This document shows positions 23,190-33,287 of a stretch of DNA of 64,000 nucleotides, piece by piece (position 1 is the first letter of the stretch; every line of letters begins with the position of its first letter). The position numbers were made by a program, and so were the translations under genes. This stretch comes from Schizophyllum amplum (lineage: Eukaryota; Basidiomycota; Agaricomycetes; Agaricales; Schizophyllaceae). The stretch lies in NCBI GenBank assembly GCA_007026445.1, contig VDMD01000004.1, positions 1,488,001 to 1,552,000 on the forward strand. The letters are read 5' to 3'. Below the pieces are notes generated by a model. The model worked only from the letters and a program-made list of their open reading frames with translations, did not search any database and was not told the origin of the DNA.

Positions 23190-24038
23190 TCACTTCTTGC
23201 CGATAACAGCGTCGGTGAGGGCGGCTGTAACTCGCTTGCGCTGCTCATTGAGCATTCCTGCAAATGTGTGAGCGGTGGATGCACGTCGACAGTGCAAAAA
23301 ACTCACCAAGGAAACCATCCTCACTCGTAGACGTGCGCTCATGGTTCCAGTTCTCATAGTGGGCGGTTACGCGGTGAGAGTCGTCAGTCTCGATGGTAAG
23401 CAGCGAATTCATGGTCTTAGGGGAATAAGTACCATTGATTTGAGACGACTTAGGGTATATGCATGCACACCTTGGTCGGGCTGTCCGCTTTGGCGGAGCG
23501 ATAGTACGAAACGTCCTGATCAACCAAGATGGTGCTCTTCGGCACCGACGATGGGTTCTCAAGAACGCGAAACTTTGGTATGTCGGCGCGTTCAAATATC
23601 TAACAGAAGTGAGCATCATGCTTTCAGGAAGTAGGTATATGCATACCTTTGCCAAACCAACGAACTGCGCGCGAATGCTCGCTACACCCTCGGCAATGCC
23701 AACAGGGTCGTGGAAGACGGCCTTGTCGACGTAGATATCAAAGGTAGTCTGAGGGGTGTGAGACGACATCTGACGGGTCCATCTTTCAGACGCACCTCCT
23801 TGGGTTTGCACGAGTACATTTCCTTGATGGCAGTGAGGATCTTCTCCTCGTGCGGCTGGGCAGCGCGCTCGGGGAGGGCACGAGATTCCTCGGGAGAGAG
23901 ACCGGCAGAGTTGGTGGCGAAGGACGACATGCCGGCGTGGTTTAGATACTTGAACGGAGACTGGATCTGGAAAGCCTGGGCACGGGGAGCAGCAGAGGCG
24001 GCGAGGAGGGAGAAGGCAAGAGCGCGAGTGAGCAACAT
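23190..24038 (-). CDS. NTF2/SnoaL-like protein with N-terminal signal
   Basis: Five exons, separated by introns of about 47-55 nt near 23750, 23640, 23440 and 23290, give about 215 residues ending AVIGKK. The first 23 residues (MLLTRALAFSLLAASAAPRA) form a hydrophobic leader, either secretory or mitochondrial. The core, TTFDIYVDKAVFHDPVG followed by a segment with IRAQFVGLAKIFERA and a C-terminal HRVTAHYENWNHE, has the length and aromatic pattern of NTF2/SnoaL-fold proteins. The fold assignment is an inference from this pattern. No catalytic residues can be named. Convergent with the Scn1-like gene, 178 bp away. Confidence 0.6.
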
Positions 24039-25508
24039 GGCTTGTCCATCGCACGTCCAGTCTTATAAGAAGGGCGGGATCGCGCTTGACGCACGCGCTT
24101 CGTCATGCAGGCTCTTAGACTAGTCTGGGCTCACATACAGGGTAGGTCAGGGAGGTGGCACGGAGTTTGAAATTTAACCGTGCCGAAGCGCGGCCGAAGC
24201 TCGTGACGTTCCGTTTTGGGCTGTGTGTGGCGCCTGTGTGGCGCTCAGTCGACTTGTACTCAACTTGAAGCTTGAAGTTGTACTTGTAGTACAGACTTGT
24301 AGTACAGACTTGTAGTACACGGGCACAGCGTCTGCATCTCCAGACTTCTCTGCGCATCGAAGTACCACGCATACAGTGACCTAAATCTCACCATCTCTTG
24401 GAATAGAGCTCACGCAAATCATCTGGACCGCGTCCGGCATCGAACGTCTGTCTACCTATGGCCTTTTCAGAAAGACGCATGCTCTCAAATCGCGGTCGAG
24501 AAACGGGACAGGGGTGTCCTCGAGCAAGGGAAAAGCTCAATCTTGTGGTCCCCAGTTCATTGAGAAGCCCGAGACGCGAAGATTATGATGCTATTGTTGC
24601 GCTGTTATTAGAGGAGTCCCGGCGCAGAAGTAGAGGAACGGAGGGCATTGCAGCGGAGTCGATGCCGTGCAAAAGCCAGTATGCCGCAAGTTATGTAGAT
24701 GGAACACTGCATATATGCGTGGTATCGCCTTGGATGCGGATACGACATGACGAGGTTCGTTGATGAGCGACGGGGATTCGAACGCCCGGCCGAAAGGAGG
24801 AGTCACGAGATCGCTACAACAGGCCTCGAAATTCAGTTTTCAAACTCCGAGCCACGTCCGGGACCTACCCCCGAAGATGTTCCAGACTCTAGTTTACTAG
24901 AGGATGGTTTACGAGACTGGACGACTTTCCGTGGCCCAAACCCCTTCCCTAAACGACTTGATGCAATCAAGAGACCCATTGCAAAGGGCTTTAGGAAAGG
25001 TAGTCCAAACCGTGAGCCACAACTAGGATTTGTGACCAACGGCGCTCGACGAGACTCAGAAGGGCTCGTATGACTCACGTCTGACCGTAGAAGGAAATTA
25101 CATACGGTCCCATCGTGTTCCATCACTAATTCATTGCAAAAAAGCGTTTAGGATGAGGATTTTGTTCTAGGAGGGGGGGTGCTACCCTCCTCTCAGACGT
25201 GCAGTTAGGACGAGGGCGATCGACATCAGCAAGTGATGGGGGAGGTTCGGATGTCCGGCGACCTGCCTTTCCAAGCCTTTGATGCGCGTTTATGACAGGA
25301 ATTTAGAACAAAACAGCCCACGGAAAGTCCTCCACTATCTTAGACAGGTGCTGGTCATCGCGGCGGGTGCTGGGATCGACGCTCGAATCGAAGACAAGCA
25401 CCGGGAGTCGGGCCGACAAACCCGAGGCTGCGCGTCAGCTGTTCGCGACGACGCGTGCGACAACAACAACGGCTGGCGCTTACCACCACCAGCACCACCA
25501 CCACGACT
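24039..25508. other. Gene-poor interval
   Basis: About 1.5 kb without a supported gene. It holds a 13-bp triplication at 24282-24320. A tRNA-like B-box lies on the minus strand near 24775-24795, but I could not build a full tRNA around it. The part from 24850 to 25130 has short inverted segments (CCTAAA...TTTAGG), possibly a decayed repeat. The last part must hold the GOS1 promoter. Confidence 0.4.
24282..24320. repeat. 13-bp tandem repeat, three copies
   Basis: ACTTGTAGTACAG occurs three times in a row, the third with C for G at the last base. The unit itself contains the near-palindrome CTTGTAGTACAG. No function is evident. Confidence 0.8.
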
Positions 25509-26663
25509 ATGTCCTCCTACGACGCCCTCCACCGGCAGTGCCGCACGCTAGAGAACCTATTCGATGCCAAGCTCACCTCCTTCTCACAACTCGCTTCTGC
25601 CATCGGTAGACCAGGGAATGATGTAGAGGCGGACGGCGCACCATCACGCTGTGCTGACTTAGAGATGGAGCTCGAGGAGCTATTGGAGAAGGTGCGTGTG
25701 CATGCCTCACATTCCATCCCCATCTGCACCTTCCCAACCCCGCACTCGCACCCTCCCACTAACCCACCTCTAGCTCGAAGACAACAATGCACAACTTGCC
25801 GCGCTCTCTTCAACACCCGACGCCCTCTCGCCATCCATGCAGCGCACTGTGCAGCGTCACCAGGAGCTCTGTCGCGACTATGCCCGCGACCTTCGTCGGA
25901 CACGCGCAAGCGCACAGGCAGCGAGAGACCAGGCGAACCTGCTCTCCGGCGTACGGAACGACATACAGTGCGTTGGTGTAGACATTAACCACCTTCGCAA
26001 CATCTGACTGCCCGACAGGGCATATAAATCCTCCGCCGCAGACTCTTTACTGGAAGAGCGCGGTCGCATCGACAGCTCACATCGCATGACAGACGACTTG
26101 ATTGCGTGCGTTCTGTTCTTCCTTCTTGAAAGTGATGTGTACTGATTCTAACAACTCTTATCGACGCTACCCTCTTCCTTGCAATGTATGAACCTGCTTC
26201 ACGGCCTTCTCTGACACGCCATATGAACATATTTCCTTCCACGCCACCTCACTCTCGCCCATCCTCTATCATTGTACCTGCAAATTCCTGACTCTACTCC
26301 GTCTCTCCGCCTCTCAGTCAAGCCTACGAAACTCGTGCCGACTTCTCGCGACAGCGCGCTTCATTAGTAGGCATAAGCTCCCGCATGCAAGGGGTTATTG
26401 GTGCGTGCCTTTCTCTCATTGTATGAGCGCCCTTCCTGGTGCATCCCTCTACCCACATTCTCCTCCCATTTGCTTCTGGTTTCTCCTATATCATCCTTCC
26501 CAGCAATAGATCTGACTAACTCAATACTTCCCCTTCAGCCCAAATCCCCGGCATCAACCAGGTCATCGGTATGATCAAGTCTCGCCGCCGACGCGACGCT
26601 ATTATTGTCGGGGCCATCATTGGCTTGTGCTTCGTTGGGTTAGTGAGCTATATGTGGAGTTAG
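25509..26663 (+). CDS. GOS1: Golgi Qb-SNARE Gos1 (GS28)
   Basis: Qb-SNARE of the cis/medial Golgi, acting in ER-Golgi and intra-Golgi fusion. Exons 25509-25691, 25774-25967, 26019-26105, 26318-26400 and 26539-26663 join in phase and give about 225 residues. The N-terminus MSSYDALHRQCRTLE is characteristic of the family. The SNARE helix spans LLEERGRIDSSHRMTDDLIA and QAYETRADFSRQRASLVG, with further heptads through MQGVIAQIPGINQVI. It is followed by a basic KSRRRRDA and a C-terminal membrane anchor IIVGAIIGLCFVGLVSYMW. This tail-anchored layout and the length match the family. Confidence 0.93.
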
Positions 26664-26992
26664 CGAGGAACGCAACGGTCGATGGAGCAGGGAAGGGGAC
26701 GAGGACAGAGAGGGCTTCGCGAAGTTCGCCCGACCGCCTTCATGATGACCATACCCTGTCATCGGCTTATTTCTGTACATTATATTTCTGTGGACACACA
26801 CTTCGAACGACGGCATAGCGACATTGTAAGTTACATAAGTAGCGACGAAGTGAACTGAGAGCCGTGCGTTGCCGGAATTTGCCGATAACCACGTTGAACT
26901 CGGAGTCGTTTGTTTGCTTCCGCCATGGCTCAAGGCTGACATGCGCAATTGCAATCGAACGCGCTTGTCTCTGACCACAGTCGCGTCTTCAG
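26664..26992. other. Intergenic, GOS1 to TPR gene
   Basis: About 330 bp; 3' flank of GOS1 and promoter of the next plus-strand gene. Nothing further recognised. Confidence 0.4.
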
Positions 26993-29216
26993 ATGTCCGA
27001 TAACACAGCGGACAAGCTTAAGAATGAGGGCAACGCGCTCTTCGCCCAAGGGAAATATGGCACAGCGGCGCTCAAGTACACCGAAGCCATTGAGCTCGAC
27101 GAGAGCAATGCTATTCTGTATGCGAACAGAGCGCAATGCAGGTTGAAGTTGGAGATGTGGGTACCGGATATGACTCGCTGTGACATTGAATGTCTTCGCC
27201 GTCGCAGTGTGCCGATCTAACCCATAGGCAGGTATCTGGATGCCGCAAACGACGCCACAAAGGTTCGTCGAGCCTTTCGTCTGAATTTGGCCTGTCTAGT
27301 GAACTGAACATGCGTCCAACAGGCCGTTGACCTCAACCCAGCATATCCCAAAGCATGGGCGCGGCTCGCCACCGCGCATGACGTGAGACTCGGTACCCTG
27401 CCTGTTCGCCGGTCACTCACCACATATATTTGCTCGCTCTTCGTGAATAGGCCCTTGGAAGCTATGATCGCAGCTCCACGCAATGGCGCAGGGCGTTGGA
27501 CGCGCTTCCGGGGGCGAATCTCACACCGAGCGAACAGATGCAGAAGGGAGAGTACGAGGCGAAGCTCAAGGCAGCAGAGGCCAACCTCAAGGACGCTCTG
27601 GAGAAGCTCAGGACGCCGGCTCCGCACGTTGCCTTGCTCGACGGCAACGAAGAGCCACCATGGGTCGTTGGACGTCGGCTCGTGCAGGGTTATGAGACTG
27701 CGCGAATACATTCCAGCGTCGGTTTCACCTTTGCATGCGCGCAATCGGCTTCACTGACTGGTTTACCCTCGTATAGGCTTTTATCATAACCGAAGCGTAT
27801 GTTGTAGGTGCTGGTTCCGGTCGGCATCCTGTTGTCCTGATCAAACCTGCGCATAGATGTTCAAGCAGGGCCTCGACCTTACAAATAGCATGAAGCAATG
27901 GACGGACCCACAAACCGGACAGCTGCTGAGTGAGCCGAAGCTTGGGGTGTGTGAGCCGATTGTCTTCCGAGATTGTCTGTGAATGATTTCCACTCCCAGG
28001 CCATCGAGATGATCACCAATGGTATTCTACTGGACCGTCGCGCTGCTCATGATGAAGGCAGGTTCATGGAGCTCCTGAGCATACAACGTATGTGTGCGAC
28101 ACCAATACCTCCCTGTCTGCTCGAGCGATGATATGATTTCCAGTAAATCATGAGTGCAACACATTTGGGGCTTGGCCGAGCGACGGGCCAGATGCTATCA
28201 TGCGCGAACTGCCGGGACGTATAGCTCGCGATGGCTGGCCCCGCACGCAGACCGCTCTCTCAATGACGCTCAGGTATAGCACCGTCTTCTGCATCCAGCG
28301 CGAGGATTACTGACAACAAGATCGGCAGGGCCTGGATATTGCGCGGATGGCTGGGTGGCATCAACGGTCTCGGAGGAGGTCATCACGCTGAGGTGAAATT
28401 CATCAGCGGCGCGCTACAGGTCCTGGTTTGGGCCCGCGAGACGTACAAGGATTTCCCAACAAGCGAGAAAGGCGACATACTGGCGGACGCCTTCGTCATG
28501 CTTGTACGCAGGGCCCTTCTGGACGCGCTCCTTGCCGTGAGTCCACTATTCATGACCAAGGGTGATATACTGACGCCCCGCTCTCTTTGGTAGGCATATA
28601 AGGAAAAGCCTAGTCAAGACATTCTTGAAGATCTCCTCGAAGAAGCGGAAGAGGTCATGAATGCGGCGTCGAAGCTGGACCCGCCCCGCCCCACTGATGG
28701 GCATGGGATTGGTCCATTCATTGGCTCCTACATGTATCCGCAGGCTCTTGCAATGGCGTACGTTCTTTTCCATCTAATGTACTCGCGACTGCTTGCAGTC
28801 GTACTGATGGTCCCGCAGTGCCATCGGTTTCTACCACGTCAAGCAAGCCGCACTAGCCACTTCTGAGGCGGATGCGCGGGACCACTGGAAGAAGGCTGCT
28901 GTTAATTACAAGCATGCATCGGAGGAGCTGCCCCCAGACGACGAGATCTACGTTTGTACGTCGTCTGTGCGCTCAAGACTCGGGGAGATGCTGACGCGAG
29001 ATCACAGGGTATCTTCACCAAACACTCGAATACATGCATAAGGCCGGCGCGCCAGAGGCCGCGCAGCTTCCCATTTTTAACAGCGTCCGGGAGAGCGTCC
29101 CCAAGGCGAAAGAACTCTGGCATGCATCGGCTACTTCAAAGGAGGGAATGATTGATCTGTATAACATGTACATCGACGAGGAAGCGAAGTACCGACAACA
29201 GGGTCAGGTGGCGTAA
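26993..29216 (+). CDS. TPR-domain protein, co-chaperone-like N-terminus
   Basis: The N-terminus carries three TPR units: ADKLKNEGNALFAQGKYGTA, then AIELDESNAILYANRAQCRLKL (quoted in part: NAILYANRAQCRLKL), and DLNPAYPKAWARLATAH. Such domains bind C-terminal EEVD-type peptides of Hsp70/Hsp90. The C-terminal two thirds are helical and unassigned. They include FKQGLDLTNSMKQWTD, a Gly-rich stretch GGINGLGGGHHAEVKF, and ALAMAAIGFYHVKQAAL, which may form further TPR-like repeats. About ten exons are needed. The junctions I checked, such as 27157-27231 and the 68-nt intron after 27390, keep frame. About 590 residues, soluble. Specific function unknown. Confidence 0.75.
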
Positions 29217-29343
29217 CTGTGTATGCCCTTTGTATGCCTCGATGCCAGATTATTTCTTGATCATCTTCCGCTCTATAAGTTCTCATAGTCAATGTCGTCT
29301 TCAAGATAATGTGGGGCGCGCCCACCGACCGCAAACATCCGGT

Positions 29344-29397
29344 ACACGCCCCCAACACGCTGCCTGGTCCGTGCGTCCCTCAGGAAGTACATAACCC
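29344..29397 (+). promoter_or_regulatory. U1 snRNA promoter elements, copy 2
   Basis: Distal block 29344-29376 and TATA-like TACATAACCC at 29388-29397 lie 77 and 33 bp before the RNA start, exactly as in copy 1. The distal block differs from copy 1 at a few positions (for example CAACACGCTGCC against CAGCACGCTACC). Confidence 0.6.
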
Positions 29398-29420
29398 ATT
29401 CTCCTTCACCTGAGCAACTC

Positions 29421-29593
29421 ATACTTACCTTGATGGCATCTGCCCCTTCATGTATCTGGGCAGGTGGTGCGTGGGGGTTCTCCATAGCACGGCGACCCTG
29501 TCCTCAGGGAAAACCTGCGCATTGTATGGGCTTCGGCTCATGCACCGTCTCAATATTTCCCCGTCCCGCTCCGGCCACTCTGGCTGGGCGGGC
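29421..29593 (+). ncRNA. U1 spliceosomal snRNA, copy 2
   Basis: Identical to copy 1 along the RNA except for one G-to-A change in the stretch after the CAGGG stem (GAAAGCC becomes GAAAACC). It begins AUACUUACCU and ends with the same 3' hairpin. Flanks diverge outside the promoter blocks and shortly after the RNA, as expected for two functional gene copies kept similar by selection or gene conversion. The two copies lie 11.26 kb apart on the same strand. Confidence 0.8.
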
Positions 29594-30017
29594 TCTTTTG
29601 CGTTAGGGGCATGGGTGTAACCCTAACCCTAAATTGCGAGGAGGGGAGGTGATCCTTCTATTGATTACTATTTGGTAGTGTAGGCGTTATTGGTGAAGTT
29701 GCCTTTTCCAGCGATGCACCTTTGCCCACTGTGATTCATTCAGACTGCCAGCACCAACTTGAACAAGAATACCGCGCCGCTGATGCCGACGACGAACGCG
29801 TACGAAGCTCTAGCGAGAAGCCGTGCAAACGGACCGGTCTATGGGCCGGTGCTAGTTATCGCGGCGGCAAACGTCGGTCCCTGCGGCAAAAAATGCCGTG
29901 GAAGGCGCCTATATTTCCTCCACCTCCCCCGTACTTGTCTTCGCATTTGCTTGGGGCTTGCACGTACTTTGTCCACACCGGGAACCACAACAATCACTAC
30001 TCTTTGCAACTGTACAC
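29594..30017. other. Intergenic after U1 copy 2
   Basis: Contains the short CCCTAACCCTAA tract near 29619-29632, also present after U1 copy 1, then a gene-free stretch with the promoter for the oxygenase gene. No other feature seen. Confidence 0.4.
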
Positions 30018-31253
30018 ATGCCGCGACCCGTTCCCAAGATCTCCCTGCGCGACTTCGCGGTGCGCCGTGCTGAGATCGGCGCGCAGATCATCGACGCGGC
30101 GGAGAACGTTGGCTTCTTCATTCTCGTCGATCAAGCGAGCCCCAGCAAACAGGATATAGAGGAGATGTTCGAGTTGTCGTGAGTCTTCACGTCGGAGATC
30201 GACGATTCAGTCGGCGCTGACGACACATGCTTGCTTCTAGGACACGGTTCTTCGCACTGCCAGATGAGATCAAGAGTCGCTGGCCGTTTGTGCGGGAGAA
30301 AAACACGGGATGGGAGCGCGACGCGCAAGTACGGCCTTCCACCGGTGTAGCGGGTGAGTTTTTCGCAGCTGCTACATACATAGCTATGCTTGTGATAATA
30401 ACGGCCGTTAGATCCCAAGGAGTCCCTTCAGCTCCAGTGGTTCCGCCGCTCCTCCTACTGGCCGCACGATCTCCCCGGTCTACCTGAATTTGAGGATCGC
30501 GTAGCGCGCTTCCACTCGCAAATTCACGACCTTTCCATGGAGATCCTATCCTTCTTCGCTGTCGCCCTCGGACACCCCGCCGACTATTTCCGCACTGCGC
30601 ACGAGCTTGAGCACGGCGACGCGCTCTCGACGCTGCGACTTCTGCGTTACCATGCAAAGGATAGCAGCACGCCTGCGGTCTCGCCTCCGAATGGGAAGGA
30701 ACCAATGCGCGCAGGGGCGCACGCGGACTTCGACGTGTTAACGCTGCTGTTCCAGCAGACCGGGGGTGACGGGCTTGAAGTGCTCCCGGGACGCGAGGCG
30801 CACGGGACGTTCGACACGCTCCATAGCACGACCATGAGCGGCAGCGGTCCGGCAGCGAAAGGGGAGGCGGAATGGACGCCAGTCCCTGCCAGCACGGGCG
30901 AGATCACGGTGAACATCGGGGACATGCTTATGGCGTGGAGCGAAGACCGATTCAAGAGTCTCATCCACCGCGTACGTATGCCAGCTCCGGGACAGAGTGG
31001 CAAACCGCGAAACAGCATCGCGTGAGTGACCTCAATCGATATATGCATTGTTCATATTTGCTGACTTGCCATGCTCCTCAGCTACTTCAACCAGCCGCGC
31101 CCGCAGGTCATTGTGCAAGGTCCGACAGGAAAATACGCGCCTTTGACCGCGCAGGAGTACATCTTGAACGCCATGCACAAGTACTACGCGGCCACGCAGG
31201 AGGCGGAGCGGACGGAAGAGGAGAAGACGCCCATGATCGCGGCGGCAGCCTGA
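30018..31253 (+). CDS. 2-oxoglutarate/Fe(II) oxygenase, isopenicillin N synthase-like
   Basis: Non-haem iron oxygenase of the DIOX_N/2OG-FeII_Oxy type; the substrate cannot be told. The N-terminal half has the DIOX_N pattern: VPKISLRDFAV, then IDAAENVGFFILVDQ, and WERDAQVRPSTGVA. The catalytic half shows the iron-binding HxD in AGAHADFDVLTLLFQQ and a second His in SLIHRVRMP. The Arg that binds 2-oxoglutarate probably lies in the following PRNSIAYF segment. Four exons with introns near 30181-30239, 30353-30411 and 31024-31080 give about 350 residues. An insertion of low complexity (TMSGSGPAAKGEAEW) separates the two halves of the barrel. No signal peptide, so probably cytosolic. Confidence 0.85.
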
Positions 31254-31881
31254 GACGTATGGTTTAGATATGAATGTATACATGTTGTATAGACGCTATA
31301 TATGATACATGTTTGTATTTATTGGACTTCCCTGTGGTAAACGCGATTGCGTAGGAAATCCGCACACCTATCACGTGCCTTATGCCACTCCAAGCACGCA
31401 CGTGACAATGTTCAAATCGCGCGATGCGCACGCCAGATTACGCATCGCGTCAACATCGCGAGCTCGTCGGTCATCGGGAGGGCACAAGCTCTGTTGGAGA
31501 TATGTAGGTTGGAGATGACAAGTGTGAGGTGTGACAGACCCATGGGTGGCGTGTCTTCGTGCAGTCTAGGACCGATGACAAGGCCTTTCTTCAGAACGCG
31601 CGATAGAACAGACATACGCATGCGGCATGACTGGCGCTACAGCCGAAGCCAAGCGCCAAGTCCGGTGCAACATGTAGCCCGAGAGACGGAAACGATCAGT
31701 CGGCAGCGCAAGATCGAAATGCAGGCAGGCAGGTGATGAATAGCAGGGCCGAGGTAAAGCGTGTACAGGTAGAGCAGGCCGTAGGGAAGACGGAGCACCG
31801 CGACAGCGATGATTACAGATAATAATACAGTGCATAATGTAGGATAGCGCGACAGCAGCCCGGGCATTACGCGATTAAAAA
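31254..31881. other. Intergenic between convergent genes
   Basis: About 630 bp between the oxygenase and the F-box gene, which converge here. No coding sequence, tRNA or repeat recognised. Confidence 0.4.
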
Positions 31882-33287
31882 CTAGACCATAGGAGCGCAC
31901 CGCCAGATGGCAGTCATGTCGTCAAATGGGTCCTCTGAAGCGATCGTCAGCTACTGATGACAACCGCGAACAAGATGTTCGCTCACCGAAGTCCTCCGTC
32001 ACCCGCAAGTCAATGTCCCTCGGAAGCAAGGATGCGAACTTGTGGTTCACGTGGTGCGTGACCTGTGCCAACGCCCCCTCGTCTGCGTCATCGTCCGCGC
32101 TCGAGAGCTGGAAGTCGATGTGGCGCAGCGCAGGAAAGCGCTCGCGTGCGAGCAGCCCACATATCCGCGCCCAGATGTCGTGCATGAGGACGTCCGTGTA
32201 GTCGAGCTCCTGATCCTCGACGCGGAGGATGATGGTGAGTGTCTCGAGCGCTGCGGCGGGAGCGAGCGTGAAAGTCTGCAGCAGGGTGTCCATCCAAGCG
32301 AGTGGTGCGAGCGGGCCCAGAGGGTGGAGCTTGCCATCCTCTGGTTCCTCCTCTTCTGCGATGGGGAGGGAGAGGACGAGGCGGCGGAGATGGGGAAGGC
32401 GAGAGAGATTGAGAATGTTCTGAATGTAGCCGAACGAGCCTGTGGGGTATGTGTCAGCAAAGGGGCCCGAGGTAGAAGAAGGGTATGGACGCACGGAGAT
32501 CGGTTGTGTCGAGTGCTAGGTACTGGAGGGAGGGGGCGGTAGCGTCGAGAAGACGCTGTGCGAGCGCGAAGTCGACGGTACCCCACATCTGTAGGGAGAA
32601 GCGGGTGACGGTGGAGAGGTCGAAGGGGGCCTGGAGATGTGTGAGCCAGGCAACGAGGGTCTCGAAGCAGGAGTGTGTGGTCCAGGAGCAGGTGCCGACG
32701 CAGAGTGCAAGGCTCTCGAGGCGTGCGGGACGACCGCGAGGGCGGGGGGCGAGACCCGAGGAGCGATCGAAGGCAATGGAGCCCATGCCGGATAGGCGTA
32801 GGTCACGGAGGGCCTCGCAGCGGTCGAAGAGCTCGACAGGGATCTCTCGGACGCCGGCGAGATGGACGGTGGTGAGGGTGGCGGAGGCGAAGAGCGCGGC
32901 TAGGGCGGGGGCGAGTTGCGAGGGGAAGGGTAGGGAGCGGGATGCGAGGGCGAATGCACGGACGGCGGGGAGGCAGTGAAGTACGACGGGGAGCGCGGGC
33001 TCGTCGACGACCCAGCGTCGACCGCTGAGTGCGTCACCGGCGGGTACATCGTCGATGTGGATGGCGCGCACATACGGGTTGATGCGCGGCCATGGCCAGA
33101 GGAGGTTGGCGAGCCGGCGGCAGGCTAGCGTGGCCTCCGGGCCGAGATGAATGTTTGCAAAGAGGTGTTTGCGGGCGAGGGGGAGCATACCGCGGCAGAC
33201 GAGTGTGCACGCGCGGAGGGCGGGGGCGTCATCGCTGAGCTCGGTGACGATCGCGTCGAAGAGCTCGAGGGGCATGTAGCAGGCCAT
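31882..33287 (-). CDS. F-box-like protein of agaricomycete type
   Basis: The N-terminus MACYMPLELFDAIVTELSDD and CTLVCRGMLPLARKHLF follow the F-box pattern (LP.E..D.I...L......C..VCR.W). F-box proteins bring targets to SCF ubiquitin ligases through Skp1. The remainder has Leu-rich, weakly LRR-like segments (TLTTVHLAGVREIPVELFDR, LRDLRLSGMG), as in the large F-box families of mushrooms. Three exons: an intron near 32441-32492, and a 52-nt intron near 31930-31980 that leads to an end DPFDDMTAIWRCAPMV. Reading through this last intron would stop at 31922 instead. The ATG at 33287 is the first on frame. About 430 residues. The substrate is unknown. Confidence 0.75.

Noticed and set aside
24740..24830. 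Possible tRNA gene on the minus strand (GTTCGAATCC B-box)
   Set aside because: The T-stem has mismatches, the spacing to any A-box is about ten bases too short and no acceptor stem forms. At best a tRNA relic.
31922..31957. F-box protein ending at the stop at 31922 without the last intron
   Set aside because: A 52-nt GT...AG intron here gives an end (DPFDDMTAIWRCAPMV) more like relatives in mushrooms; the read-through end is kept as an alternative.
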